Below, in pieces: positions 1 to 13,155 of a DNA stretch of 60,000 nt. Where the stretch lies: positions 29,917,979-29,977,978 of the forward strand of contig NC_088302.1 in NCBI RefSeq assembly GCF_032854445.1. The letters are read 5' to 3'. Each line of letters starts with the position of its first letter. Position 1 is the stretch's first letter. The stretch is from Liolophura sinensis (Eukaryota > Mollusca > Polyplacophora > Chitonida > Chitonidae). The translations under genes and the position numbers were made by a program. Under the pieces are notes generated by a model that searched no databases, was not told the DNA's origin, and was given only the letters and a program-made list of their open reading frames with translations.

Positions 1-118
1 GAAACCCACAACCATCCGCAGGTTGCTGGCAGACCTACCCACTTACGGTCCACTAAATGTAAATCTACATACATACTGAGAGCAAAGTTTTCCAATGTGC
101 TACTTGTATATCACAGGT

Positions 119-212
119 TTCCTTCTACCATAATGTTGGTTGCCAGTGTATAAGCATTAAAAGTGAAACATTCTTGAGTACGGCCTGAAACACCAATCAA
201 ATAAATAAATAT
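119..212 (+). repeat. SINE family A, 3' fragment
   Basis: Shows the family hallmark in sense: CCACCATAATGCTGG-like core (diverged), GTGAAA.ATTCTTGAGTACGG, ACACCAATCAAATAAATAAA tail. The first 51 bases of the window are an antisense piece of the same core (CCATCCGCAGGTTGCTGGCA). Confidence 0.8.
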
Positions 213-2289
213 ATCAAAGGACTCTTGTAATAGCACAATGATTTAAACAGACAATGACATCGGCATCATGTTGATGATCGCAAGCAAACAATATTGTCCT
301 ACAATGCATGATCCTCGCTGGCTCTCTGGTGAAATACATTTTTCAAATTTTTAAGAGAAGCAGTTTTTCAAATACACTGTTGAATCAAAACTCTAAATCT
401 CACTATCTGACAGTACGTCCAATTAAGACATTCAGTGTACATATAGTATGTATACAGTGTGCACAATACCTGTGCTGTAATGCTCCTATTTTAATATGAA
501 AACCAAACGGTGAATAAAAAAAATAACATGGCTGAGGTATACAGTGATTGTCTACACAAAAAACTACAAACGGATCATATATGCATACATTAGCATGTAC
601 AACCACATATTTCATCTCAGGCAAAATGCTGTATCCATGATCCATATGTGTAAATGTATGCATGCGGTTTAGTGGCTCTCCTTCTTACACCATTTCTACA
701 CTCACGCACTGCTACACACGACCAATATTAAACTTATCATTTAATACTACAGCCCACACTAAACAATTATGCCGACATGAGAGAGTAGTATTCGTCTGTA
801 TAATTCCTGTTCATCAATCAATAGTTATGCTGTGTTTAGCAAATGATACCCGCCATTTCCCACTAATGACCCGTTTGTACTTGTCTACAGAAAGGCTCGA
901 CGCTTCAATGGCCCTGCTCTGCCTCAGGGAATTCCCAGTTAAAGAATACAAAAGTATAGCCCTAAGGAAGGAAAACATTTTCATTTTGTTGTGTAATACT
1001 TTGAAAGAAAAAAAAGAAACACAATAAAAAGAAAACCCCGAACCATTATTGAGTCTATGTTTAAACCTTCCTTGCTATAGAATCATTGCTTTAATGCTGG
1101 CTTGTTGCATTATTTTTGAAAAAAGTATTTCGTACTATTAACACTTTTAAGGTTTCCCGTGTAAGATATATGTACTCTGCACATTCATGTATGTTTATAC
1201 TTCTACATGTACCTGTATGAACAACACTGTAATGTGTATGGCATCCACATCTACACCTGTGAATGTATCTAGCTATCAGTTTTATAACAAGCAGCAAATT
1301 CTTGACACTGAGAAAGTTGGAATTTCTTAAACTTCTTCTGCTCTCAGTGATGTGAACCTAGCAGTGACAATTAAGCAGCAGGTGATGATGGTCTGCCTTT
1401 AAGTTTACATAACTTGATCCAGCAATTTGTCATGCAAGTCTGTTTGTTACACACGAGAATGTTTGTTAGTGACTTGCCAACGGTCAGTAGTTTATTCCAG
1501 GCATTCTGGCTTCCTGACAGCCACATTACTGACAGCCACCATATTTAAGGTGAAAAGAAAGGTAACAAACAATTAATTAAGTAGTTCAATCGGTCCATAT
1601 AAAAGACATCTGATAGCCTCGGAAAGCAGAACGAATCATTTTAACCATTAAACCTGAACAATATAAAAAGGTGGATTTTAAAATTATTTTTATTTTTGGA
1701 TTTTCAGTGTAAGCACAAAAAAAAACCAACATAAAGCAAAGGCAAACTAGCAAAGGACATGGCCGATTGCAACCTGAAATTGCAAACACACTGGATGCTG
1801 AATACCTCTTGGGCACAACGATATAGATTGTATACATGTACATACATGCATCATCCATGATTATGGTCACTTAGCAGTTACTCAGCAAACGCACGTCCAA
1901 GTCGATCCAATGTCATCAACAATTTTTTATCCCTTTTCACAACTCATTTTCAGGACCCACAAGCCTGTACACCTCTTTTCCACTCCTGATGATCAGTGGC
2001 TCAGTAGTAGGAACAAGATAGACGTAGCTGCTAATTTTGTGCCGAGAGAACACAGGGCAGATTTGGCGATAATGTACTTACAAGGCCAGTAATAGCCTCC
2101 AAATTATGTTGGCCTAATAAGCTTTGGTCAAGCATGATGGGTGGACTTGGCCAACTATAGAGTTTAACACATAGGAATGTTCCTTCTCCAGGAACATGTG
2201 GCCGCACAGTAAAACACCAAGCCTTAACATTTATAGTGCCTTCTTCTCACAACTATAAGGTTCATAATACAGACATTATTCCAGATTCC

Positions 2290-2332
2290 CCCCCCCCCAT
2301 CTCCAACCACACACACACACACACACACACAA
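2290..2332. repeat. Poly-C run and (CA)n microsatellite
   Basis: A run of nine C near 2290-2298 is followed by about eleven CA dinucleotides at 2311-2332. Confidence 0.85.
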
Positions 2333-2768
2333 CCTGTACGTGAACTTCAATACCATAATTACAAGTTAATACAACAAAAGCTATTTAATAATGTCTTTCT
2401 TTGAAGAAATGGCTAATGGAATCCAGGGGTCATTTGTTCACAGACGCATTAGGATTTTAAAGCCAGGTATTCATAATACCTTTACAAGTACAGATTAAAA
2501 TGGCATTTACCTTTAGTTGGGATGGGACTGGCTTCAATATTTAAGCCTGGTATAACTATTAATACACTGTTGATCAAATGACCTCTCAGTATATCATGGC
2601 TATGTAAGTCATGCAATAATAGCTGTGGATCCTCGCTGGCTCTGTGGTGTAAAGTGTTCTTCTTGCAGCAATCACTCTGCCCCTGGCCTGACCAATGATA
2701 CTGCAGGCTTCAAGACTCAAATATAAGTGGTTCAATTACCCATTTTAAAGTTAACCCACAGAGAAGAC

Positions 2769-2964
2769 GTTTATAGGGATACAGAATCGTTGCTGATTGG
2801 CTGTAGGGAGAGATAGGCAAAGTCCCTTGGCTATTAGTCTCGCCTATTAGAGCTGAATTTTAGGTACAGCTGATTCAAGCCTGACCAAAGCCCTGGGGTT
2901 GAACCGCAAAAATCATATCTCTCCACTATCAGCCCAACAATGTCAATTCTGTATCCGTTTAAAT
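2769..2964. mobile_element. MITE-like element with about 45-bp imperfect terminal inverted repeats
   Basis: The left arm includes GGATACAGAAT, GTTG.TGATTGGCTG and GGAGAGATA; the reverse complement of the right arm includes GGATACAGAAT, GTTGGGCTGATAG and GGAGAGATA. About 196 bp, no coding capacity. The target duplication is unclear. Confidence 0.6.
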
Positions 2965-3238
2965 CAGATGTATCGCATGTTCTTTAGCAAAAAGGCACAA
3001 CAAGCCATTAAAAATTACTGGTCAAACTGACCAATGCCATGGATTATTAATGGTCAAGAGGTGTACATCTCATCATAAACATTTCAGTGCACCTCAGCCT
3101 GGCAACTGGACAAACATGTGAAACCAGAGTAGCGCACACACAACAGGTGCAGCACAATAGCAGTACTTCCGCGAAATCTGATGTTATTAATTTCTGGCAA
3201 TAATCTGAATTATAATGGGCACACAAGTCCATTATTGT

Positions 3239-3254
3239 GCAGTGTATGTATATA

Positions 3255-3296
<42 letters not shown>

Positions 3297-3302
3297 CACT
3301 GT
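3239..3302. repeat. (AT)n microsatellite inside a palindrome
   Basis: CAGTGTA at the left and TACACTG at the right bracket about 50 bp of alternating TA with one interrupting C, so the whole stretch can fold on itself. Confidence 0.8.
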
Positions 3303-3379
3303 AAACCCACATAGGAGGACATGTACATTATGCATGTGGAAGCGTGGTAACCTTTAAAGGGTGGTTATTAACTATTTAG

Positions 3380-3714
3380 TGAGTGAGTGAGTGAGTTCTT
3401 GGGGTGTAACGTCGGGCTTAACAATTTTTCAGTCATATGACGACGAAGGAATCCTTAGAGTGCATGTAATGTGCCTCCTTGTTGCAGGGCTGATTTCCAC
3501 TGCTCCATTATCTAGTGCTGCTTCACTGAGATGACTTACCGAAGGCAAGTAAGCCGCCCCGCCCAACCCATTATACTGCTATGGGTCAACCAGTTGTTAC
3601 ACTTTCCCCTTCATGCTGAACGCCAAGCGAGGAAGTTACAACTTCCTCTTTTAAGGTCTCAGGTGTGACTCGACCCAGGACTGACCCTGGATCTACTGCT
3701 CCCGAAATCCATTT
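3380..3714 (-). mobile_element. SINE family B, antisense, 5' truncated
   Basis: On the minus strand it reads the same core as the copies at 30066 and 32680: GATCCAGG.TCAGTCCTGGGT, GAAGTTGTAACTTCCTC, GAAGCAGCACTAGATAA, AAGGAGGCACATTACATG, CGTCATATGACTGAAAAATT and a (CACT)n tail. The A-box part of the head is missing. Confidence 0.82.
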
Positions 3715-3935
3715 AGTAGTAAGGCCTATGTTTTAAGACTGAGGATGATGTAGATCTGTGCTCTACAGATGTATTCCATGCACGGGCCAGAACACATAGC
3801 CTAGTTTGATGGAGGCATGGTGTAAAGCTACATTACATATGTACATGTATGCATACATACCTACACGTATATTTCATAAAGGAATCATAGCTGAATGTAC
3901 ACATGTACTTGTAACTCAACTACACAATATATGCA

Positions 3936-4054
3936 CCCCCCCCCCCCCCCCTGGCTCTGCCCTGTTTCCTCCCACCATATAGACTGGTAGCCGTTGTAAA
4001 AAGTGAAATATTATTGAGAACGGGGTAAAACACCGGTCAAATAAATAAATAAAA
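3936..4054 (+). repeat. Poly-C run followed by SINE family A 3' fragment
   Basis: Sixteen C at 3936-3951, then GGCTCTGCCCTGTTTCCTCC and the usual core and (ATAA)n tail ending near 4054. Confidence 0.8.
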
Positions 4055-7000
4055 TATGGAACACATGTTTTGTGTTGATCATCATTCTGCTTCTATTTGT
4101 AAAATACATGTATACATCAATATAAATTAATTCATTTAACATTTGTAACAACAAAGTTACAAATGCGCAAGGTTATCAGAGAGTGGGTTTACTTTTTATC
4201 TTATCAAATGTTACACTTACAACCTACTTATGTTTAGATATAATATCGATGTGGTTCAGGCTTGTCCAATCCATTAAAATGTATGTCACATTTAATAGAC
4301 TTTATGGCCTGTTTTTCTGTATCTACATGAAGATCACAAGGATCAAGGCTCATTCAGTCTATATACAACATTGACATATATACATACAAAAATCTACAAG
4401 GACAGAACCCCTTATTTGACGTTTTTGTTAACTGTTTGAATTTTGTTGTCCCGGGTGTGACACAAAGAATATGTATTCATTTAATAAAACACCAATGATT
4501 GTCACATTTTGCTGTCAATACTGTATGCATTTATCATCTTAGTGACAAATGGTTTGATTGACGTTGCATTTAATAGCGGTTACATATACAAAAGTGTGAC
4601 AAATCACTGTTTTTCTCTAGTTTTTTTATGCATACCACTGAACATAATAAGACTGATCAGTGTATTGACATTTAATGAGGTCATTAGGGTCAGAGGAGGT
4701 CAAGAATGTACATACAGATATACGCAAATCAGTCATGTTTTTGTGTACAATCAGAATGGAAAGCCAGGCCTGCATGCATGAGTTCACTTTTCCCACTGAT
4801 GTAATGCCTACACAGAGTTGATGGCCACGCTATGTGTGAAGATAAATGCATGCATGGAACACAGTTTCATGCAGGCAGACCCTCACGTAACATTTACAAT
4901 GTAAATTCTGTAAGCCAACTCCAGATCAGGTGTTTGGTTGCAAGAAATTACTGGAAGCACACAGAACTAACATATTACATGTACATGTAGAGTGGCACAA
5001 GTTTGTTTTTTTGTCAGTAATATATGTACATATACGTCCAACAAACAAGAGCCATGCAAATTGAGGCAACACTCCCTATGGACAGAAGTAGGAACACAAA
5101 AAAAAAATTAACTTGCAATGAATTAGTGTGCAGAAAGTCAAACCCTTTAAATAATGCTTATCTTCATATTTCCATCATCATATATAACTAAAATGACAGC
5201 GTACGAAACTTGCCCGGCAAGAAATACATACAAAGCTCATCTATAGAGGAAAGAAGCTCTGACTGCCTTGCCAGGTGTAGTGTCGAGTATTTGCAAAACT
5301 GCTTGCTGCATACGAAAATCTATGATAGGCAATGATGACGTCACAAATCTTTCATATGCATGATTTCCTTAGCTTCGTAACATAATGAAGGCTACATGTA
5401 TATGAAGTAAATTAACACATGTACGTGTCTACCATTTATACAGTGTGGCAGGGATGAATTATATCAAACAGGAGCTGAACTTTATAGGTATTATTATATG
5501 TAATCAAACTCCATATATATATATACGTACACATATAAACTTCCTGGCGTGGTCACACAAAATTAACTCACCCTGTCATGTTATGTCTATCACATCCCCA
5601 GATGATGCAACTATTATGAAAAGTTTGTCAAAATATATTCACTGACACCAATTGTAGCACAGCTTGGGTGTGCTCATGATCACCATAGTCAAGTATAGCT
5701 AACAGGATTGAGGGAGGATTTACTTTCATTTCCTCAGGAAACATACATATGCTGGCATACAGACTTCTTTGACTGGTCTTTTCCATGTACGCTGTACTCG
5801 AGAATATTTCACTTATACGACAGCCGCTAGCACTATGGTGGGAAGAAACCAGTAAAATGTACGTGCAACTTAGTATTTGCCGGATTTGTTTGTTCGCCAT
5901 CTTGCCAACATTATACATACACACGCATACACACTGTAGTCAGCTGGGAAGGGAGATAACTATTTGATGACCAATGTATCACAAGGTTGCCTATGGTAAC
6001 CTTTAAAATTACAATTTCAGCAGTTTTTTCCTTTATCACAGATTGAAAATATCACTCTGAAATGTGACCACTTCGTTAAATCAGTTTTACTCTGCTATGT
6101 ACAATGAATGTACTGTACAATTTAGTAGGTCTAATGAACTTCTTTTTATTGAGCAATGCCAGTGAAATAAACAGATACATATCATTGCCTAGTATGTAAC
6201 TTCCCTATAGCTAGTCTTCTAGGTAATGGACTTCTGATCATATATATATAAATACATACATGTAATATTATTCAATGCGGATGGCAATTTTCAAGTCTAT
6301 TGAGTCAGTTCAACTTTTGCTCATAATAAATATGCACGAACATTATCAATATATTTCAGTAAAAACAAAAACACTGACAAGGCATAATCTAAACATCACC
6401 ATAACCTACATAGTTTATCTATTAACATCTTTTTTCGGTCGATTCTTTCCTGAATAATATATATTAGGACAAAAAAATAAATATATTTCTATAAAAAGAA
6501 TTTATCACATGGTTATACTGTAATACATGCATACACGTGCATATACATGCACCTTCAACCTGGGAAATTCACCAATGGCTGAAAGCCCCTCTAATACGGC
6601 AGGGTAGTAGGGAATAAACAGGACTAGGTTTCAGGCAGTACAGTGCCTGATCCGTGGCACGCTCCGGAGTTCTATCCATGCCAGACACACTGTACATGTA
6701 CACAGCCCTGCCAACCATAACATCAGGTGAACATACCCTTTTTAATTCTGTTCTCTAAAGCCCTCTAGCCTTAAGAGACTAGGGGTAACAGTATTAGAGG
6801 CTCATCAATACCAGGCGACGTAGTGTGGCTCCTATCCAAGTGCCAGAAGGACATTAACTGATGCTGGCATACACGCACTAGTGTAGACGCCAGCGATACG
6901 GCAGGGATCACCCTGTCAAAATACGTTCTGCTGTGTGGGCCAAGTCACTTCAACTGTTTAATGACATCAGCTTTTATAGCACAAGGTTATATGGCCAAAC

Positions 7001-7117
7001 AAGCAAGTATACTAAATTTCAAACAAGAAATAGAGAAAACATGAGCCAGAAACTATTTAAAGGCATGGTATTTATCATGACCAACAATAATGATTACTGT
7101 GACTCTTCACACGTTTT

Positions 7118-7300
7118 ACATATTTACACGGTGTTTATTCAAGGCTATTCTGAAGAAATTAATCTGTGTAGACTGATAAAATTACACTTTTTCGGAATCC
7201 AACCAATATAGCTTTGACTCCAAAATCAGCTTAAAAATGTGCATAAATTACACTAAAAATAGCTCTTTCAATTTGCGAAAAGGTTGAGAAATTAGGGTGA
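7118..7300 (+). mobile_element. MITE family M1, core type 1
   Basis: Shares GGTGTTTATTCAAGGCTATT, ACTGATAAAATTACACTTTT, CTCCAAAATCA, AAAAATGTGCATAAATTACA and the end AAAAGGTTGAG with copies at 9885, 46403, 48375, 56033 and 57717. Confidence 0.68.
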
Positions 7301-7794
7301 ATAATGAAGATTTTCTCATTCAATTTATCGTACAATGTTAATCTAAGACAAAATACCTCAGCCTGTTGGATTACAACACTGGAAATTACTCAAACTGTGA
7401 ATCTGAAGACAAAAGATTTACAGCTACAAATGAAAGCATAAAGAACAACTGTACATGTACAATCACTTTATATTCATGTACCCTACTTAATATGTGCATG
7501 AACTTTGACTTGAACAAAGTGGATATCAGAAAGGCATGTAATCACAGTTTCATTGATTAGGTCTGACCTTTACTGTGCTTACTATAACTCACTGTACGTG
7601 TACACTTGTGTCAATATCCTCAGCTGATTGACAGCTACACTAAAAAAAAACTCGCTTCTATAGCAGCCCTCATGTAAAATAAGCAACACCAAATATGAGA
7701 GCTGCAGCGGAAACCAATTTCTCTCAAAAGTATGGGAATTTATTGACGAAAGATGTAAAAAAAAAAAAAAGAAAAAAGGTTGAAAATCTATTTA

Positions 7795-7985
7795 AATTAC
7801 CTAAGCAACGATCTCAGCAACCAATACTCTGAAACATTCTGAGAGACCTATAGGATGTAGAGAAATACTTTGCTCAGTTTTACGAAGCTTACATCTTTAA
7901 TGACGCAATAAAACAAATCATTTTTAATAGCGTCATTTTCACAACAACTGTATTGAAAAAGTTGAAGATTTACAGCAGTATTAAA
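7795..7985 (+). mobile_element. MITE family M1, core type 2
   Basis: Shares CTCTGAAACATTCTGAGAGA, GGATGTAGAGAAATACTTTG, GAAGCTTACATCTTTAATGA and the right terminus AAAAGTTGAAGATTTACAG with copies at 8305 (partial), 47400, 50507, 53318 and 56318 (antisense). Confidence 0.7.
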
Positions 7986-8304
7986 AATACCTGGATATAC
8001 CTGAACCTACATCATTTGAAATACTGTTTTGGCATTTTCACATCAATCCAAAATTCCAACTTTCAGGTGAAATGAGTCCAGAGCTCAGATCCACACCAAT
8101 TTTAAACTATTAAAATGACAGAAATGATGAAATCAAGGTGTATTTCCACATAAATTCTTCATGTAATATGGAGATGTCTTGATTTCTTCAATATCATCAC
8201 TGAACACATGTATATACAGGTATGACTATGATTTGAAGCAATATATTAAAATCCTGCCTACCCTAATTTGTCAACCATTTTCCCCTGACCCAAACTAATA
8301 ATTT

Positions 8305-8393
8305 TTAGTATCATTTTTATAAGAATTGTGTGTATAAATTCCACTGAAAAAAGTGCTTCAGCCATTGTAAATGTTGAAGATTTACAGTAATTG
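8305..8393 (+). repeat. MITE family M1 core type 2, right-end fragment
   Basis: CCACTGAAAAAAGTGCTTCA and GTTGAAGATTTACAGTAA match the right end of the copy at 50507. Confidence 0.68.
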
Positions 8394-9869
8394 GCAGACT
8401 GGCCGAATTGTTTACCTTTTTTCATTATAATCACTACAAGGTCAGTTTCCACATGTATGGCTGGTATTTTTGTTTTTCACTGCGCACTATAATAATGTAA
8501 CACAGTTACACATTTTTACCTTTTGTCTCCATCACAGCAATTTATATCCCATTTTAATGAACGAAGAATAAAAACACAGCTGTTAATTGTCTGCGTGCAG
8601 TTGTCTTTCCACAAATCTCTAGAAGTCACTTACAGTAGTTCATAGAAAACCTTTTTGCTGAACAGGGAAATAATAAAAACAGCACCATTAAGCGCACAGC
8701 TGACATGTAAATGCATGCAGGCCTACAGGTATATTTGTCAATGACTGATCGCTGTGTTTAGTATGTACTTAGAAGACTGATGGCAAGGTTTTATCAGCCT
8801 GTCATCAATAGCAAATCTGCTAGCATAGTACAATGATGAAAGAGCGTTTCAACAATGCGATCGCGGCAAGTTTTAAACAATACACCATTATCTGGGAAAT
8901 ATTCTTAAGTGCGCCTCAAAAGCCCAATCAAATCCAATGTAAATATATACATTGTAAATAAATACATTGCAAATAAATATAAATTAGTCTAAAAACAAAT
9001 CCCTGTTTAAATGTTCCTTCACTTATCAGGTGGGCTGGTGTGATGTCCACATATAAATACCAGGGCCCCTTTCTGAAAGGGGTTGTAAGGTTATGCCAGT
9101 CATAAATACCACAGCGATCGTCATGGTGATCAGTTCTGCATAACATTATGACCTTTGAGAAAGAGTGCCTTGAAGATGTATGTATGTGATGGTAGACTTT
9201 CACAAGGTTTGAAGAGTACATTTACTCATACCAGTGTCTGATTTCACTGCAGAGCATTTTATGAGTAGTTGATAACAATAATAACACTGATGGAGTCCAA
9301 CCATTCATTATCTTAGCGATTTCCTGTCACAGAAGAACTAATTAAACCCAGCTGAATACATACTGCATATACATGTATGTCCTGGTCCCAATCCGCACCT
9401 GTGTCGAGCTTTCAGCTGTCAGACCACAGCTCAGAGCATGAATATCATAATCCCAGAATGACTGTAGTTTAATAGCCAACAAATTAGGCTGATGTATTGT
9501 AGCCCTTTCACAGGGCCATGTATAGAGCCATTTTAGTTCTGGAAAATGTTTGGGCGCACTAGCTGTTCAGCACCCAAACTATCAAGCTCTACTGAAACTA
9601 CGTGTAAGTAAAATGACAAACAAACAATTTACACCCCCACCCACACCCCCCACAAGCTAATTTTCACACAATTTCTTTCATCCAGCCATCACAGACACCA
9701 AATCCCTCAGAAAGCATCATTTGGATAACTTCGCATTTTAAAAAAAATGTCTTTACCCAAGGTGACTAAGTTTGGGATCAGAATCTTCAATTTTTTGGTG
9801 GATATGGACTTCAGTGGGTATTTCGAAAACAAGCATAAAAAACAAATTATGATACATATTTGACCTTTT

Positions 9870-10230
9870 CCCACATTTGCAGGATGTTTATTCAGGCATA
9901 TCATGACAGCATTATTCTGCAAAAACTGATAAAATCATACTTTTTGTGAATCCCTAAAATTGGCCAATCAATGTAGTTTTGCCTCCAAAACAAAATTAAA
10001 AATGTGAATAAACTGAACAGAAAAAATGCCCTTTCTTTGTATGTTACCCTTTTACAAGGTGGTTATTCCAGCATCTGTGTAGAATGATAAAACTCTACTT
10101 TTTCTGGAACCCTGAATATGGCCTACCCGAACAATGTAGATCTGCTTCCAAAATCAAACTAAAAATGTGCCCAAATTGCACTAAAGGTTGCTCTTTACTG
10201 CAAAAATGTTGAAGAAATTAGGATTCTGTT
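9870..10230 (+). mobile_element. Two tandem MITE M1 type 1 copies
   Basis: Two successive repeats (about 9880-10018 and 10035-10228), each with a GTTTATTC or GTTATTC start, ACTGATAAAATCATACTTTT-like middle, TGTAGTTTTGCCTCCAAAA-like block and AAAAATGTG. The left copy lacks its right terminus. Confidence 0.65.
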
Positions 10231-11620
10231 GTCATCTGTCTCTCTTTAAAATGATTAGTTTCAAAATTGATGTTTTAAGTCTGATTTGGGCTTTAATGCC
10301 CATAGTGATTGGCATAGCAATCTAACAAACACGTTCAAGCAGAAACACACCTTCATGCTGAAAATTATCATCAACTACATGTATATACATGCACAGGTTT
10401 CAACAAAACCAGTGGAACTAAGCAAAAATCTAATAACTACATTCCAATCACATGAGTTACATGATATACCAGTATACATACACTGAAATGATAGGTGTAG
10501 CTTTCAACATCGGTTTGGTACTGTAAGATAAGCGGGCCTAATACATACAGTGTAAAATAACCTGAAATTTTATCCCCAAAAAGTACCTTCTAAAACGCAT
10601 TTATCAAGTATTATAAAATATTACCTTTGGTGCTAAAACTAACATTGTTCCAGCCAGCTATCATCCTACCTTCCACAGAAAACAACCAAAAACTTTTTCC
10701 ACAATCAACAGAGCTCTCAGAAGGAGTCAACATTTGTAATACTTCGTGTGATCTGGCCCCAATACTGCAGAATTAAGTGGAATTAAGGTAATTAAGCTAA
10801 GTCCTTCCTACATGCCACAGATAACTCGCAATTAGTCCGCAGACTAGCATGTATACATATATATGTGTACACATACACAAGCTGCAGAACATGTATGTGC
10901 TTGCCTGAATGGCTGATAGGCCGCACCAATGAAAAAAAAATTTATTTATTTGATTTGTTAATTTATTGGACTGGACTAATGGTGCCCCAGAGGAAACCAG
11001 AGTGTCTGGTGTAAAACCACCAACAGGTGGAGACAGAAAATGTCAAAAAAAAAAGCATATGTGTAATTGAAGAATTTGTCCATGGTGAGCCAGCATTATA
11101 AAGGTGGAAGCCCACATGAAAAGCTGTAAAGCATGTAGAGTGGGGTCAGAGCTCTTTTGCAAGGTTCCAGAGTCAATTACATTAAGTAGAAGACTAATGG
11201 CCACGCGATGTGAGCATCCAGAGAACCATCTGCGGGTCAAGCTGAACCTACAGTGTCTAACCCAGGTAGACAGATATAGGAAAACATAGGCAGATAAGTA
11301 GCCAGGGCTTGGCAGGACTATCAAAGGTGGCATTAGCTCCCACTTATCCTATCTGCTTTACTGCTTCAAGAATTCAGGGCTTTACCATTCGCATTGCCGT
11401 TACACGGCTTCAGCGTTGTCGCTTTATAGACGGCTTTGAATGGTGAACAAATGACCTGGTCAAACCATCAGCAAGTGTCTTAAGGCCGCATAGTCAGTCT
11501 ACACTCAAAGAGCACACACAAAGGCACTACCATAACTCTATGTGATTAATTCAATTCCTAATAAATGTAAGTTGGTAGCTCGATTGATTTCTTGATCCAT
11601 ATCTCTTATAAGCATACAAC

Positions 11621-11731
11621 TTCCCCAGGGCTCTGCTCTGTTTCCTCCCACCACAATCCTGGCCTTGTCTAATCCGTCGTCTAAGTGAAACAGTCTTGAA
11701 TATGGCTAAAAACACTAATCAAATAAATAAA
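11621..11731 (+). repeat. SINE family A, 3' fragment
   Basis: GGCTCTGCTCTGTTTCCTCC, a diverged core and AACACTAATCAAATAAATAA tail. Confidence 0.75.
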
Positions 11732-11850
11732 CTAAAGATAAATATGTAAACATAACAACATGTACTGTAAACCTACATAAGATGGATCAGGTGATAGAGA
11801 ATTTACATACCCAATACATTTACATGTACCGCCAACCATAAAACTGAAAG

Positions 11851-12080
11851 GCCGTATGTGGGAATGTCTGTCAGCAACCTGCGGATGGTCGTGGGTTTCA
11901 CCCAGGCTGTGCCCGGTTTCCACCCACCATAATGCTGGCCTCCGTCATATAAGTGAAATATTCTTGAGTACAGTGTAAAACACCAATCAAATAAATAAAT
12001 AAAATAACACTTAATGTCATCATATTTTAAGTAAAACACACTTGGGTATAGGATTAAACAACAATTAAATAAATAAAATA
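11851..12080 (+). repeat. SINE family A, 5'-truncated copy plus adjacent tail fragment
   Basis: A well-preserved copy (GTCAGCAACCTGCGGATGGT onward, tail ending near 12004) is followed at about 12030-12080 by a second tail remnant (AAACAACAATTAAATAAATA). Antisense open frames across it are SINE-derived. Confidence 0.82.
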
Positions 12081-12576
12081 ATATGACACCAAACTGACCA
12101 ATATGGAATAGCTGATCATTGTTACAATGTGCATGTACGTTATCAATTAAAAACCACATCACCAAAATATTTAGGCGAAGATCCATTAACTTGATCAACA
12201 TGCCTTGCACATAAACTAATTTGGCTATATTTTTAATTCACGATCTGCTCCAATTACCACCATATACATTAATTTAGAAGCCTTGAACACAATAAATCAT
12301 CACCAGACAAACAACTGAAATCTCTATGTAAAAATATGTCATGCATCCAAATTCATTGATTTTTATAACATTTTTTGGACAGTTATTATACGTACATGAA
12401 TCTTTCAATGTGTTTAAATGTGTTTTCAGGGACAATATTTGTGTAACTGATTAGCACTGATGACATCAATGGCACTTGTTTCTACCTTTTTTGAAAAAGT
12501 TGAGGTGGCCTATTTATGCAACAATAACATGATGTGTGAGCTAACATGCACATTTTCTGACAGTATATACACAGGA

Positions 12577-12632
12577 TTTATTTATTTATTTGATTAGTGT
12601 TTACGCCACACTCAAGAATACTTCATATTCAC
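12577..12632 (-). repeat. SINE family A tail fragment, antisense
   Basis: TTTATTTATTTGATTAGTGT followed by a diverged CACTCAAGAATACTTCA. Confidence 0.7.
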
Positions 12633-12719
12633 ATAAGCTAATGTGCATGTAATGCTCATGTTTTATGTGTAGAAAAAACAACTGTGTTCACACTGAAATC
12701 TGCACGTAGGTGAGAGGTA

Positions 12720-12815
12720 GGACTAAGACAGATATCTATCTTAGTCCCAGGTGAGAAGTCTAAGGTGTAAGTTTCATCTTATGCTCTGTGTACGGCACAC
12801 ACGACAAACCTTAGA
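12720..12815. repeat. Two adjacent hairpin-forming inverted repeats
   Basis: A perfect 9-bp stem GGACTAAGA/TCTTAGTCC with a 10-nt loop (12720-12747), then GTCTAAGGT/ACCTTAGAC arms about 40 nt apart (12759-12814). Probably remnants of small foldback elements. Confidence 0.55.
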
Positions 12816-13155
12816 CTGAAAACGGATCTACTGAACCAAGCTGATGTAACACACCCACCATGCAGTAATAAAATCCAGTCCTCTTGGGTTTGATCTCCAG
12901 CCAGAGGCCATCAAACTGTATTACAAGAGTCATTAGGCAACAAAACACAATCACATATTGCCGCTATATCAGTATCAATGAATTGATTTCATTATAGCCA
13001 GTATCAGCAGCAATGCCACAGGCTATGTGCCCACTGTATATACAGAGTATCGAACTACCTCACAATATTAACAGAGGGCTTTATATTCTCATCAGTCTAC
13101 ACAAGAGATACATGTATACTGACACAAACCACATGCAATACATTACGATTTCCAG

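Noticed and set aside
662-1027. 121-codon plus-strand open frame
   Set aside because: No domain, no coding-like composition, and no splice partners; consistent with a chance frame in intron DNA.
11803-12210. 135-codon minus-strand open frame
   Set aside because: It runs through SINE family A sequence and its tail. Similar frames recur at other SINE copies, so it is repeat-derived.
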